A stretch of DNA of 64,000 nt from Acridotheres tristis (Eukaryota > Chordata > Aves > Passeriformes > Sturnidae): positions 46,390,116 to 46,454,115 of the forward strand of contig CM072919.1 in assembly GCA_037013685.1 (NCBI GenBank). Reading direction: 5' to 3'. Within the stretch, counting starts at the first letter, position 1. Every line of letters starts with the position of its first letter. The notes under the pieces were generated by a model. That model was not told the DNA's origin. It searched no databases and saw only the letters and a program-made list of their open reading frames with translations. A program made the position numbers and the translations under genes. This document shows positions 25,114 to 37,196 of this stretch, piece after piece.

Positions 25114-26455
25114 AATCACAGAATCACAGACTATGCTGAGTTGTAGACACCCACAAGGATCATCGAGTCCAGCTGCTGGCCCTGTGCAGCACCATCCCCG
25201 AGAGTCACACCATGTGCCTGAGAGCTCTGACCCAGTGCTTCTTGAGCTCTGTCACGCTGGTGCTGTGACCACTGCCCTGGGGATCCTGTTCCAGAGCCCA
25301 ACCACCCTCTGGGGTGAAAAACCTTTTCCTGATATCCTGCCTAAACCTCCCCTGACTCAGCTTCAGGCCATTCCCTCAGGTCCTGTCACTGTCACCACAG
25401 AGCAGAGATCAGTGCCTGCCCCTCCTCTTCCCCTCACAAGGAATTTGTGACTGCAATGAGATCTTGCCTGAGTCCCTTCCAGGCTGAACAGACCAAGTGA
25501 CCTCAACTGCTCCTCACAGGGCTTCCCCTCCAGACCCCTCACCGTCCTTGTCACCCTCCTTTGGATGCTCTCTGATAGCTTTATATCCTTCTCATGCTGT
25601 GACACCCAGACCAGCCCCAGCACTGGAGGTGAGGCTGCCCCAGCTCAGAGCACAGCAGGACAATCCCCTCCCTTGCCTGGCTGTGATACTGTGCCTGATG
25701 CCCCCCAGGACAGGGTTGGCCCTCCTGGCTCCAGGGCACTGCTGGCTCAGGTTCAGCTTGCCACAGACCAGGACCCTCAGGTCCCTTTCCTGGCACAGCT
25801 TTCCAGCATCCCATTCCCCAGTCTGTCCATACATCCAGGGTTTCCCCATACCAGAGGCAGAATCCAGCACTTTGTCCTGTTGAACTTCACATGGTTGGTG
25901 ATTGCCCAGACCCCGGATTTGTCAGGGTCTCTCTGCAGGACCTCTCCGCCTTCAAGGGCATCAACTCCTCCCGGTTTTGTATCACCTGGGAACTTGCTTA
26001 TTATCGCTTCCAGTCCTGTATCCAAGGCATTTATGAAGATGTTGAAGAGTATAGGGCCAAGAATGGAGTCCTGTAGAATCCCTCTAATGACAGGTCCCCA
26101 GGTACCCCACTCAGTGCTGCCCTTTGTGCCTGACCTGTGATCCAGTTGCTCACCCATCCTGAGATGTGCTTAATGAGCTGTATGCTGGACATTTTGTTCA
26201 GAAGGATTCTGTGAGAGGCAGTATTGGAAATTTACTGAAATCCAAAAAGATCACATTGATTGGCTTCCGTTGATCGTGTGGTGGTAACATGTGGCTATGT
26301 TACCTTGTCATAAAAGGAAATTAGGTTTGATTAGCAGGGCTTTCCCCTCCTGAAGCCATGCTGGCCATGATAAGTGACTGTGTTGTCTTTCAGGTTTTTT
26401 TCAGTAACTCCCAGAATAATCTTCTCCGTAATTTTAACAAGCACTGAAGTGAGTA
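25114..26455 (-). mobile_element. CR1 LINE fragment with RT C-terminal remnant, minus strand
   Basis: About 1.34 kb, opposite to the host gene. The tail has two octamer units (AATCACAGAATCACAGA at 25114). The minus-strand frame at 25777-26157 encodes the distal part of a CR1 reverse transcriptase: SILGPILFNIFINALD, then the catalytic motif C region altered from the expected FADD to FPGD, then HVKFNRTKC. The change at the metal-binding motif plus frame breaks on both sides mark it as inactive. The 5' truncation falls near 26,455. It is GC-richer than its surroundings, as expected for CR1. Confidence 0.92.
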
Positions 26456-26937
26456 AAAGTCACAGACACATAGATGAGTCCAAAGTGACAAAGCTGACCA
26501 CACTCACTATAATGCAATATATGTGTTAATATGAAATTCTGTTCTATGTTACTACTAATTGAGAACTGAAATTGTTTGTGTTTGTTTATATCTTGATTCA
26601 TCTGTATTCATATTCTGCTTTGGTTGAAATCTTAACACCAGCACATTTTTAGGTGGAACTTTACTGACTTCTTCCAAAGAAAAATTATAGGTTTTGGTTT
26701 CAATTTCTTGTTCTATTCGTTGCTGAGTTCTCAAGAACAATTACATTTTTATTTCCACAAAAAAAACCCAAAAAACTCAACGCTATATACAGGAACATGA
26801 GGTAGTGTTAGCATACTTGCTGTTTGAGAAGAAATTGAAATGGATTATCAGCAGTGCTCAATGGAGCCTAAGCTATGGCAAAAAAACCTTGCATCTCAAA
26901 ATGGCTGCATTGTAATAATGACAATGTTTTCTTTTAG

Positions 26938-27033
26938 GAAAGTTCAAGGAAAGGGCCTCAATTCTGCATAAGATTGCCAAAAAGAAGTGCCAGGTGGAAG
27001 ACAGTGAAAGGCAGAATGGAGCTGCTAATCACG
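26938..27033 (+). CDS. SLC24A2: SLC24A2 exon: basic loop segment
   Basis: This 96-nt exon encodes residues 50-81 plus the first base of codon 82: GKFKERASILHKIAKKKC, then QVEDSERQNGAANH. The acceptor is TTTCTTTTAG ending at 26937 and the donor is GTGAGT at 27034. It enters with two bases that complete a glycine codon (G|GA) and leaves in phase 1. The strongly basic HKIAKKKC cluster belongs to the cytosolic loop of NCKX2 and is absent from more distant SLC24 members. The exon is small relative to the 24-kb intron before it, but phase, splice sites and sequence all agree. Confidence 0.95.
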
Positions 27034-28654
27034 GTGAGTGCACCATTACAGATTTATCACCTGTTCCTGAGAGCCCCTTTCACAGTTTTATTTTGTTTGA
27101 AAATTGTTAATCACTACTTTCGCCTACGTAATGTATGCTATTTTAGTAAAAATACTCTGATTCTCTATACCAAAGAGTATGAAATTTATGGATGGGACAG
27201 AAGTTAAATGTGAGAATAGAAAGCCAGTCAAGCCATATAGAAAGCCTCGTAGCAGGTTGAAAAGAAAAAGCAAAGCTGATTTAGGTTATGTATTGAAGTG
27301 ACAGAAGCGAAACTTCCTTGCAGAATATATGGGAAAATTTAACTAATTTAATAAAATGCTCTAGTAGAATATGTGTTTTATATGGTACCACCCTCATCAC
27401 AAAAAGCATCACCTGCATATTTAAGATTTGATTTGTCTGTATACTACTTGCTAGGAGTCATTGAGGCCCATCTATGCTAATTGTGCAACATTAAGTTACT
27501 AGGGTTTGCCATTAAGGCAAGAATTTATATTTTAGTTCCAAAGTTCTTATGCTAAAGGAAAATCTGTACCACGAACTGTTTTCTCTACTTTACCTCTTCC
27601 CATTATCTGCATTAGAATACCAGATATAAATGTGTCCAATAAAATCAGAATATTTTTATTACTTGACACTTTTTCTGACCTTGGATTATGTTTACATATT
27701 ATTTGCTTCCAAAATCAGGCAGTTGGTTGGGACGGTCTGTTAATAAACCATAATGCTGACTGTGGGGTTAAGAGACAACACACATATACTGAAATAATTA
27801 CAGATAGTCTGGCACTCTGCTGTGGCTGTGATCTCAGATTTTTAATTTAGAAGAATCTCAGGCTAGCAGTAATGTAACCAGACAGCTGTATTTACTTCTA
27901 GGCACAAGAGCATACCATAAGGCATGTTGAACTTGAGTAAGGCATTTCATATTGCTATTCCCCATTACTTTGTATTGTCCAAAGGATTTTTGCCCATTGA
28001 CACATTTATTTACTACTTACTTATAGAGGTAATTACCGCTTAGAGAATTCCAAGATAGTCAAAGTAAGAATAAATTTTAATAAATTTGCATTAGAAACCA
28101 AAGGCCTAACTTTATCCCTTTAACTCCTGCGGAAGTTTAGCACAAGGACTACAGGATTCTGGTTTAAAGATTATTAGATGTTATTGTACCATCTGTTTAG
28201 TCATTCCCACATTTTTGCATGGAAGACAGTAGGATTACAGCTTGGAAGCAGTTTTACTAATTGGAGGGGTTAGTGTGTTATGAAACTGAGATCGCTGAAT
28301 GTATCCCCTCACCTGTAAATGCAGCACAGTGTATTCTATAATGTCAGGGGTGAACGCTGTGTGTCACTTTTTACCTGAAGTATTAGGCTCAGTGCTTTTA
28401 ACATAAAGAAAGAGCACTGAATATTGCAGTTAACTTACATATTTCTCAAAATGCTAGCTCACTGCTTGTAAGATTTTTATTGAAAATGTATACTAGGCAA
28501 TTTTTTTCTCTCTCTTTTAACACAGATGTTGGGTCAACTTTAGTATTTGATAATTTGCTCAGACTGAATATGTGACTGCTATTTCACTAGTATATTTGTA
28601 ATTTAATGTTCTGATCTTTTGTTTTCCTGCTCTTATTTATGGATGGTGCCACAG
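27034..28654 (+). other. SLC24A2: SLC24A2 intron, 1.62 kb
   Basis: AT-rich intron between the two loop exons, with canonical donor GTGAGT and acceptor GCCACAG. No repeat family, coding sequence or RNA gene was recognised. Confidence 0.9.
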
Positions 28655-28740
28655 AGAAAGGTGCAAAAGTGGAAGTTGCAGTAACACCACCGAGTGATTC
28701 AGGACCAGTGCAGAATGGAATCGCCCATAATGTTGAAGAG
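28655..28740 (+). CDS. SLC24A2: SLC24A2 exon: variable loop segment
   Basis: This 86-nt exon encodes the end of codon 82 and residues 83-110: EKGAKVEVAVTPPSD, then SGPVQNGIAHNVEE. The TPPSDSGPVQNG core corresponds to the TPSSDxxxPVQNG part of mammalian NCKX2. It ends in phase 0, matching the next exon at 42134. The donor is GTTAATGAC, which has GT but poor agreement with the GTRAGT consensus, so the exon end is slightly less certain than the others. Mammalian NCKX2 has a few more residues here before the acidic run, so an intervening microexon or a different end in some transcripts is possible. Confidence 0.88.
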
Positions 28741-31208
28741 GTTAATGACATTTTATTCTTCTTTTTATTCTGGTGTTAGTAAATATATTCCTTGCTTGAT
28801 TGTGCTTGTCATTGAAAGCAAACATTTTAATAGAATGAAGCTGATAGGATGAACTGTCTACATATTATTTGGTTTTCATTTACAATTGAACCCAGTGTAC
28901 ATTTTGCCATATATAAATAAATTGCATTCTGTTCCTGCCCTTCTGTATAAGATAAGGTGAGAGTGTGGAATCTATTCTTTTGGGAAACACCTTATCTGTA
29001 AAGTATTTTTAATTTACAAATAAGATGTTTGCAGCCCTAAATATAGCTAATAGAAATTGGTTGTCACATTGCACAAAACCTGTTCTCTTAAGAGAACTTG
29101 TCACAGAATAGTCAAAATTCATTGTGAAAGAGGACCTGTACACGAACTTCTGCATCCTGCCTTCTGTTATCTTGCTTCGTAGGTTTTTTCCCCACTGAGA
29201 TTGTTCAGTGAAAACAACGAAGAAAAAGCAATCTTTAGCAATCACATATCACAGCAATGTCCACATGCTATCAATTTACATTGTAATAAAACATTCCCCA
29301 GACTTGTTCAGAAATCTGGAAGGTCAAGGAGTTTTATCATTTGAGATAATGGTTTCAGTTTCAAGCCACTGCAGGGGAAGAAGGGAAAATTATTGCAAGA
29401 GTAATTACTCGTCAATGTGCAATTTCTCTAATCTCCCTTTGGACAGTTTAAATTTGCAGTGATGAGAGGCTTTGGAACTTTTATGTTAATTTCAGCAAGT
29501 GTTAGGACATTCTGAACAATGATTCTTACGTATTAGGTGTGAGATACATTATTTATCCTTATCCGAATGGCACAATAGAGCAAAGCAGGGAGGTTTGTAA
29601 CTGGTGGAGGAATGAGTCTGCAGATTTAGCTCCATCAATCTGAATGAAAGGATTTCAGGTATTTGCTGTCAAAATAAAAACTAGCAGTCTCCTAACACAA
29701 TTTTGAGATGGTCCATGCTGGATTCCTCCCCAGCAGCCTTTCCAATTTTGTCTTCTTCCAGTGGTAACCTGGCAGTTTTCTTAGGCTGCTTGAGTTACTG
29801 ATATGCTGATGCCTATTTTGTAGTTTAAAAGTACATACTGGAATTTTTGAGGAATTGTAATATAAAGTCTGTTCATCCATGTAACAAGTAAATAGGCTTC
29901 CGTAATACTTAGGACGCTACTTCACTGTCAGGGTCTCTGCCTACTCTGTGGTGTATTAGAGCTTCTCCTCAATGTATTGCCTGGCTTTTTGTGCATAGCT
30001 TCCTTAAACACCTTTCCAAACTCTAGCATCACTCTGAAGCTAAAACTGCGTGGTTCAGTTTCCTTCTGCTCTGTATATTGACTTAATGGACACTAATGAA
30101 ATTACTCTGAATTTATAGAAGATAACAAAATTTGGAGGCAACAACAGAAGCCCACCCACAGCATTTCTGTGACCCTTTCCATTCATGAATATTAAAATTT
30201 GAAGAAGAGAAATTGGTCATTGCCCTCCAAAGCCTTCTTTTTGGCTTTGTCCAGACTTGACCTACAAATGGTCTTGAATTGTGATCATTTTGTAACCAAG
30301 TGTTCTCCATTGTATATTGGTACCATTTGTTTCTGTTTCTAAGTAGAATTCAATCAAGTAGCTTGAAATTTTGATGATTTTTCTGTACTCTAATGCAAAA
30401 GGAATTGCTGTAGTGTCAGAATTTGGAAAGACAAAATTACTTCTCTCTGGTTTTTAATTTGTATAGTCTAAAGATAAGGTTTGTGATCCATAAGTGCTGT
30501 TGAGAAAAACTCTTTAAAAGAGCTGTTAGTGCCTCCATGTTGTGATAATAATAATTTAGAACTGAGAAAAGTAGAGACACTGTCAGTCTGGGCTGATAAA
30601 ACTTCAAATAGCCTTTGGGGAAAAAAATGTTGTCCTGAAAACTGCAAGATGTGAAATGGATATAGCACATAGTAGGTCATCCTGACGCCATGTTTGCCAT
30701 GATGATAACAGAAGACCTGCATAGGCATCTAATTCTTTCTCCTCCATTGTAAAGTTCCAGTATGGTCTTTATGCTTTTCCCTCTTGCAAAACAAGCATAT
30801 TTGTGGGTTTTTTCTTAATTTTCACTGATGTAGATTATAGTGTCTGGGTCTAAATCCCTAGACACAAGCATTTTAGAATACCAATCTCTGTATTGGAGTT
30901 AGAATTGTCTGAAAGTAAGTAAATTAAAGTCTATATTCCTCTATTAAAAACAGAATATGCACATAAATTCATTTTACTTATAAATCCCCTATTATTTTAA
31001 AATAACAATGTTGAGGAAAAGACCCTTGTGAAAAGATGCCTCAAGCTAAGACTGCAAGAAAAGGAGAAAAAAATAGCTTTCATATTGTGTTTTATTTTTC
31101 ATATATTTCTAATTTTTTCTTTTTAAAGACAATTGCTAAGATTTAGTTTTTCATTTAGGGGCTTTTTAGGAACCTCTTTACATTTTTTCCAAGTTCTTTT
31201 TCTTTCCT

Positions 31209-31240
31209 CCTTTCCTTCTTTTTCAAGAAAGAAGGAAAGG
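31209..31240. repeat. perfect 13-bp hairpin, pyrimidine/purine arms
   Basis: CCTTTCCTTCTTT (31209-31221) and AAAGAAGGAAAGG (31228-31240) are perfect reverse complements around a 6-nt loop TTCAAG. One arm is all pyrimidine and the other all purine. Confidence 0.65.
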
Positions 31241-32114
31241 CTTACACAGACCTGACACACCACACAATACAGATTACACACAATACAGTGAGGACACTAA
31301 AATGAATGACTTCTGCAAGGTGTCATGACTAGGTGGATTTCACTTTATTTGGAATTTTTTTGTTTTGTTTTTATTTTTTAATTTCTGTCTTCCAAACTCC
31401 ACTGTTTTTCCTTTTTCCTAAGACTTTAACCCCATTTTTCTTACTCCACTGTCCTCCAGGGAAATCCAGCTGTTCTCTTTATAGCTCAAGCCCTTGAGCA
31501 GCAAGAAAAACTCTCTCCTAATGCTGCTTGCAGAAATTAAAAAAGGGTGTCTAGAAAATGTACCCAGCAACCCAATCATTTGTGCCAGATAGTGAGACTC
31601 TTATCACCCCACTTAAGTGTAAGCAGCAGCCCATATCCTACTCTTTGATAAAACTGGGATCATCAGCTAAGGACGGGTAGCTGTGATTTCCCATTCCTTA
31701 GCCAGCACAGGAGGGAACAATACCTCCTCCCACCATACCATCTGTAAGACATTACTGCTTTATTTGAAGTCAGAAATTGCCTTCCTTTCTGCTGGATATT
31801 GCATCTTCCTTGGGGATTTTGTTCTACTTACAGCATTCTGTCTCTTAACCTTTAGCAGGTTGCCACAGAAGAGAAGACTGTTATATAAGACTTCATAGAG
31901 TGGTACCAAACATGCATAAGAAAATGAAAGAAGACTAAAAGGACACTTACTAGCTCATTAAATGTTTTATAAAGTGCCCTTCAGAATGTGATCCTTCTGA
32001 GAAGACCAGTTCCACCCCCCGCCACCCTCTTAACTAGCATTTGGTAGTCGTTTTAACCTGTGGCTTACCTAAAAATAGTTTCCAATCTGAAGATAACACC
32101 TCTTCCTCCCACCT

Positions 32115-32176
32115 ACACATGCACTCACACATGCACGCACACACACACACACATACACGCATACACATGCACACAG
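32115..32176. repeat. CA-rich microsatellite
   Basis: Interrupted alternating CA/CACG/CATG tract with a pure (CA) core near 32131-32150. Alternating purine-pyrimidine sequence of this type is length-variable and can adopt Z-DNA. Confidence 0.85.
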
Positions 32177-33616
32177 TTTTCCCTGTTTCCGTGGAAACCC
32201 CGCTGGAAAGTATTTACATGCCAACCATGACTGAGATAACTTTTTCATGAAAATAAGAGGCAGTGTTTATGTCATAGGAGAATGGGGCAAAGGCTTCATT
32301 GCTTGCATTGGATTTAATCTGTTTACCTGAGCAACCGTCCCGCAAAGCCTTCCCCGCTGAAGAGCAGCACCACCATTGCAGAACAGAGCACTGATGGGGA
32401 CATATCTCCCCTTCCCTGGAATACTCATTCCATTCACATCAAATTAGTTTGGTGTGAATGAGAGTAGCATTGCATTCTCTGTCTCAGGGTATTAATCTGA
32501 GCTATGTTAAACATTACTATTTCACAGAAAGAGAGGGTAAAGAAGATTAGAACAGCCTTCATTGTAAGGCTGTGATATTTTCCAGCATTCCTGGTATTTG
32601 TTTGATTCATCATAAAAAATTATTTTCCAAAGCCCAAATATGTTTTCAGTTTCCACATTTGGTCTAAAGTAAATGTCTGCATCTTGTTTGCTCATTGTAG
32701 CTTATAGAGAAGTGCTGCTTTCGAAAGGGGTTGATGTTTATTGTCACAATGCCACTCAGTTGCCTACTCCACATTTTTTGCTGCCATATACCAGTTTTGA
32801 CTTGAAAATTAGGACTGTGGAAAATGGCATGAAGACAAAGGCTTATTCTTAAGAAGTACCTCCATGATACCATAGCTGATATTTCTCCTGGTGAGTTAAC
32901 TGCAGTTTTGTGTATTAGATTCTGAGAATTTCTTCTCAAATTCCCCAAAGAGTCCTGGCAATAACATAGCATAAAAACTAGCATATAAGTTTTGGGAGCT
33001 GTGATTTTACTTATTTCTGGAATTACCCAAGAGGACACAAGCAGCAATAGGAGAATCTGGACCAAACACCTACCTGACCTTTCTCCTTCCTGTAGGGTCT
33101 GCTCAAAAGGTAGCTCTTTTCAGTGAGTTGATGGTGCAGCAAGGATTAGCACAAATTAACTCTCCTAAGATGAGTATCCAGATATACAGAATGAATTCTG
33201 AAAGCTAATAGATTTAATATTACTCTCTGCTTGAATTTTACTTAAGAATTTGTGATGAAACATGTTGCTTTCTATCTTAGTCATCCCATAGAAATTGCAT
33301 ACTCCTCTACTAGCTTACTATCTCACCTTGTTTTGCTTTTTTTTTTTTTTTAAATGACATGTAGGAGAATATGAATGTGTGATGTGGCTTACAGACAGGA
33401 AGCAGAAGGCAGAGACTTGAGGCTGTTCATAGTAGGCTCCAACTGCCTGCCTTTCTAGAGACATAGATTAATGTGAGATGTGCCATTCTAAAGAAAATAA
33501 TAAACCTCATTTTGAAAATCACTGCATACCTCTGGGACAGAGAACTTTTGAGACCACAATCACATCAGATTTTCTTTACTTACTCATTGTGAAAAATTGG
33601 GTTGTACAGAGCTCAT

Positions 33617-33757
33617 TTCCAAAAAAAACCTCACAAACAAGCAAACAAACAAACAAAAACCATCCCCCCCCCAAAAAAAACCCAAAAAACAAATTAAAAA
33701 AAAAACCAAAACCAAAAACAAACAAACAAAAACACAAACAAAAAAAACCAAACAAAC
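33617..33757. repeat. A/C-only low-complexity tract with (CAAA)n
   Basis: About 140 bp made almost wholly of A and C on the plus strand, including (ACAA)n/(CAAA)n blocks, a run of nine or more C and several A-runs. Open frames on both strands through it (lysine/proline-rich, or phenylalanine/valine/cysteine-rich) are composition artefacts. Confidence 0.9.
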
Positions 33758-34389
33758 ATCTGAGCAGTCTTTTGCAGCAAAGAAAGAAATTGCCACTTTA
33801 TTGGTAGTGCAGTATCCATGCTGCAGCATAAGCAAATGGAACTGCACATAATTGCTGTCTTAAGTTTCCTTTCTTCTGGAGCCCTTATTCTAATTCTTTA
33901 TTGATTAATTGTGTCAGCAGTCAGAATGCACAAGAAATGTAAATGAAAATTTATATCTTAGCTCTTCATTTTAGGTGGACTAACAGATTAATCCTCAGAA
34001 TATGATATTTATAGTTCATATGTTCCAGCTGTTATGCAATACAAGTAGTTGGTGCTCAGTGGCAGATTCAGTGTTTCTGATAAGTTTGAGGTGGTTCTTT
34101 GTACTCATTTTCCATTTTCTTCTAATGTGTGGGGGAAAAGTGTAATATTCTGTTTAATATTGTGCCAGAAAAGCAACTGTCTTTCCTAATGTGAGTGTAA
34201 GCCTCTATGCAGACAATGATTTTGTGATGTTTGCTTGAAGGAGTGACTACCTTGTGACTTTGGCAGATGGAGTTTGCTATAAGCTGTTGTGTATAAGCAA
34301 AATAATCGTGGATGAAATGTCATCATATGTTTGTACTGTTTCCATAATGTGAAACACACCATAATTTCCTCTGTGTGGAAAAATTTTAC

Positions 34390-34590
34390 TGGGAATATTG
34401 GATAGATTTAGATTAGATACTAAGAAGAAATTGCTTGCTATGAGGGTGGTGAGGTACTAGAGCAGGTTGCCCAGAGAAGTTGTGAATGCCCCAACTGCAA
34501 CTGTGGAAGTGTTCAAGGCCAGACTGGGTAGGGCTTTTAGGTGATCTTCAAGGTCCCTTCTTACCCAAACCTTCCCATGTTTCTAAAACA
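34390..34590 (+). mobile_element. CR1 LINE 3'-end fragment, plus strand
   Basis: The order of landmarks is that of a CR1 3' UTR read forwards: a GATTAGATACTAAGAAGAAA block, then CAGGTTGCCCAGAGAAGTTG, GTGTTCAAGGCCAGACTGG, and GATCTTCAAGGTCCCTTCTT. A degenerate tail (CTTCCCATGTTTCTAAAA) replaces the octamer array. It is same-strand with SLC24A2 and divergent, so old. Confidence 0.85.
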
Positions 34591-35859
34591 GTCTTGAGCA
34601 AACCAGTAAGTGCTTTCTTTCCTGGGATTGCAGATAAATATTTGATAGATGTTCTTGCATAAAGAACTGTGAAATATGGAACATCCGTGGTTTTTGTACC
34701 TTTTTAATTGTTTGTAATGATAAATAAATAAAAGAAGAGCTGAAGCAGCAAGTATAGAGTTTTGAATGTATGTAGATTGATTTTAAAAGTTATTTGTTAC
34801 AAATGTATCAAAGAGAATACCAAGCAGAATAACACTTCTAATCTCATTTCTTAAGATGCAAAGAGGGCATTTTCCTAATAGAGGATTCATTTCCTTATCG
34901 TCATTAGTAATAATAATAGCAACAATAAAATATATGCCAGGGTACCACAGTTATCCCATCTAGGCATTAGTATACATTTGATATTCAGCACTGCAAATGT
35001 CTCTGTAATAATAAGACAGTCTCAAACATCAGCAAGAAAAAATGAGGATCCTATGCATAAAAAGCAAAAATAATTATGACAGAATTAGTAAGGATTTCAT
35101 AGAAAAACAGTAATGACTACTATATGTGAAGATCTAATGCAGCTATATTTAAATCTTTAATGACTGGTTAAGGGATGAGGGGCACAAGTATGTCATTTTG
35201 TATTCTTCCAGTTGCAGGACATGATGTGGGAAGAAATAGGAAGACTCGGGTCAATAACTTGCTTTAAGAGTGGTGTCACCAGCAGAATTTTAGGGTTTTT
35301 TATCGTGGATTGGCTTAAACAAGTCTGGGCCTGCTAATGACTTACAGGGTACACCTGTCTCAAAGGAGCAAAGGGATCAGAGTTAGCAGAGCTTATTGAA
35401 AGAGCCTTAAACTAGATTTGAAAAAAGAAAGGGATTAAACCAGGCATGCTAGAGATAAGCCAAGGAGTTGGCTTATCATCAGACATCAATGTTTGAGGAA
35501 CAGTGTGCTAGTGTGGTCCTTCAGTCTGCACCATCGTGTGCTGATTACTCAGAGCACATTTGAAATGTCCCTGTAGTAATTCACATAGCACCTTCACCAT
35601 CTCACTGGAGGTGGTGGATTAAGATCCACGTACAGCTGCAAAGATCTAAGCATCATCAATCCATTAGAAACATCGGAAGCATCTCAGAACAGTCACATAG
35701 TAATTAAGGCTCCTCCCCCCCAATATATGACAGGACTAATAGTCCAACTAAAGTATGTCTACACCAATGAATGCAGCATGTACAAAAAGCAGGAGGGACT
35801 GCAAGCAGTTCAGCAGCTGGAAAACTATGGTGCAATTGCAGTAACATAAACATGGTGGA

Positions 35860-36480
35860 TTACTTGCACAAGTGGAGTGATGCAATGGATGGTTTTAAAC
35901 TCTTCAGAAGGGATAGGCAAGGAAGGAGAGGTGGTGTGGTAGCCCAGTATGTTATGGAGTGTTTGACTTTCTCAAGCTTGATGATGGTTTTAAAAAGGTA
36001 GAGTATTTATGGGTAAGACCAACAAAACCTATATCCTGGTGGGAGTCTAGTATAGACCATCCAACCAGTTCAAAGAGGAAGACAAAAATATGCTGTAAGC
36101 AGCTGGAGGAAGTCTTACAATTGGTGGACCTTTTTCTTCTGGAATGCTTTAATATACCAGATGTCTGCTGGAAATTCTACGCAGCAGAAAGGGAACAGCC
36201 CAGGAGGTTCCTGAACTGTGTGAAACATGCCTTGATATTCCTGCCACAGTGGGTGAGGAAGCCAGCCAGGGAAGTTGCCCATCTGGACCTGCTGCTTGGA
36301 ACAGAGGATTAGTGGGAGATGTGGTGGTCAGAAGCTGTCTTGGGCACAGAGACCACAAAAGAAGAGCTTCTTTCTATTCTCAGAGCTGTAAGGAGGGCGG
36401 TCAGCAGAACTGCTGCCTGGACTTCCAGGGGCACACTTTGGCCAGTTTACAGGGCTGGTTGACAGTGTTCCTTGGGATGT
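35860..36480 (+). pseudogene. CR1 ORF2 endonuclease remnant
   Basis: This would have been the apurinic-like endonuclease domain of the CR1 ORF2 protein, which nicks target DNA. Matching stretches fall in three different plus frames (35,771-36,001; 35,959-36,312; 36,249-36,515), so at least two frameshifts separate them. The SDH-type catalytic histidine segment is visible as GHRDHK, where intact copies usually read GHSDHE. It cannot make a continuous protein. Confidence 0.85.
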
Positions 36481-37196
36481 GGTCCCAAGGGGACAAAGGA
36501 GTGCAGGAAGACTGAACGTAGCTGAAGAAAACAATCTTAAAGGTGCAGGAGCAGGCATGGTCAGCTCCCAGGTCCGCATGGGCTGGAAGAAGAGCTGTCT
36601 GGGAAGAAGACTGGCCTGGCTGAACAGAGCTTAGGCTGAACTCAGGGGAAAAATGAGAGTTTATGACCTTTGGAAGAGGGGACAAACAGCTCAGCAGCAC
36701 AAGGATATTGTAAGATTATGCAGGGAGAAAATTAGATGGGCCAAAGCAAATCCAGAACTTAATTTGGCTTCTGCAGTTAAAAGACAATGAAAGGTGTTTC
36801 TGGAAATGAAAAGTGTTCTAGAAAGACATCAGCAACAGAAGGAGGGTTAAGGACAATCTCCATCCTGTCTTGGATACAATGGGAAATGTTGTGACAAGGA
36901 ATAAGGGAAAAGCAGAGGTATGGAATGCCTTTTTTGCCTTATTCTTTAACAGCAAGATTGGCTGTCATTACAGTCAATCAAACCCCTGGGCTGGAAGACA
37001 AGGATGAGGAGCAGAGTGAAGCCCCCATAATGAAAGGGGAAATGGTCAGTGACCTGCTATACTGCTTAACACACATGAGTCTCTGAGGCTGGATGGGATC
37101 CACTCAATAGTACTGAGGGTACTGATGGAAGTGCTCACAAGCTTGCATCATTTACCAGCAGTCATGGCTAAATGGGGAGATCCCAGTTGACTGGAC

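Larger units (their letters stand above)
2700..26937 (+). other. SLC24A2: SLC24A2 intron, 24.2 kb
   Basis: Long AT-rich intron. It holds CR1 fragments (8420-8468 on +; 8491-9065, 9665-10235, 15211-16400 and 25114-26455 on -), a probable solo LTR ending near 10,700, a G-quadruplex motif at 22982-22998, hairpins at 6794-6874, 22296-22388 and 22614-22643, and a T-rich tract at 24141-24170. The stretches 2.7-6.7, 11-15.2, 16.4-22.2 and 22.7-25.1 kb show only unique-looking AT-rich sequence. The open frames there are short, overlap on both strands and match no family I recognise. A 113-residue minus frame at 7965-8306 and a 99-residue plus frame at 12202-12501 were examined and not recognised. Confidence 0.85.

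Noticed and set aside
25565..26140. 191-residue plus-strand frame, the longest in the window
   Set aside because: It is the antisense of the CR1 reverse-transcriptase and 3' UTR sequence at 25114-26455; the proline/serine-rich reading is a shadow.
33478..33851. Lysine/asparagine/proline-rich plus frames and Phe/Val/Cys-rich minus frame
   Set aside because: Translation of the A/C-only low-complexity tract.
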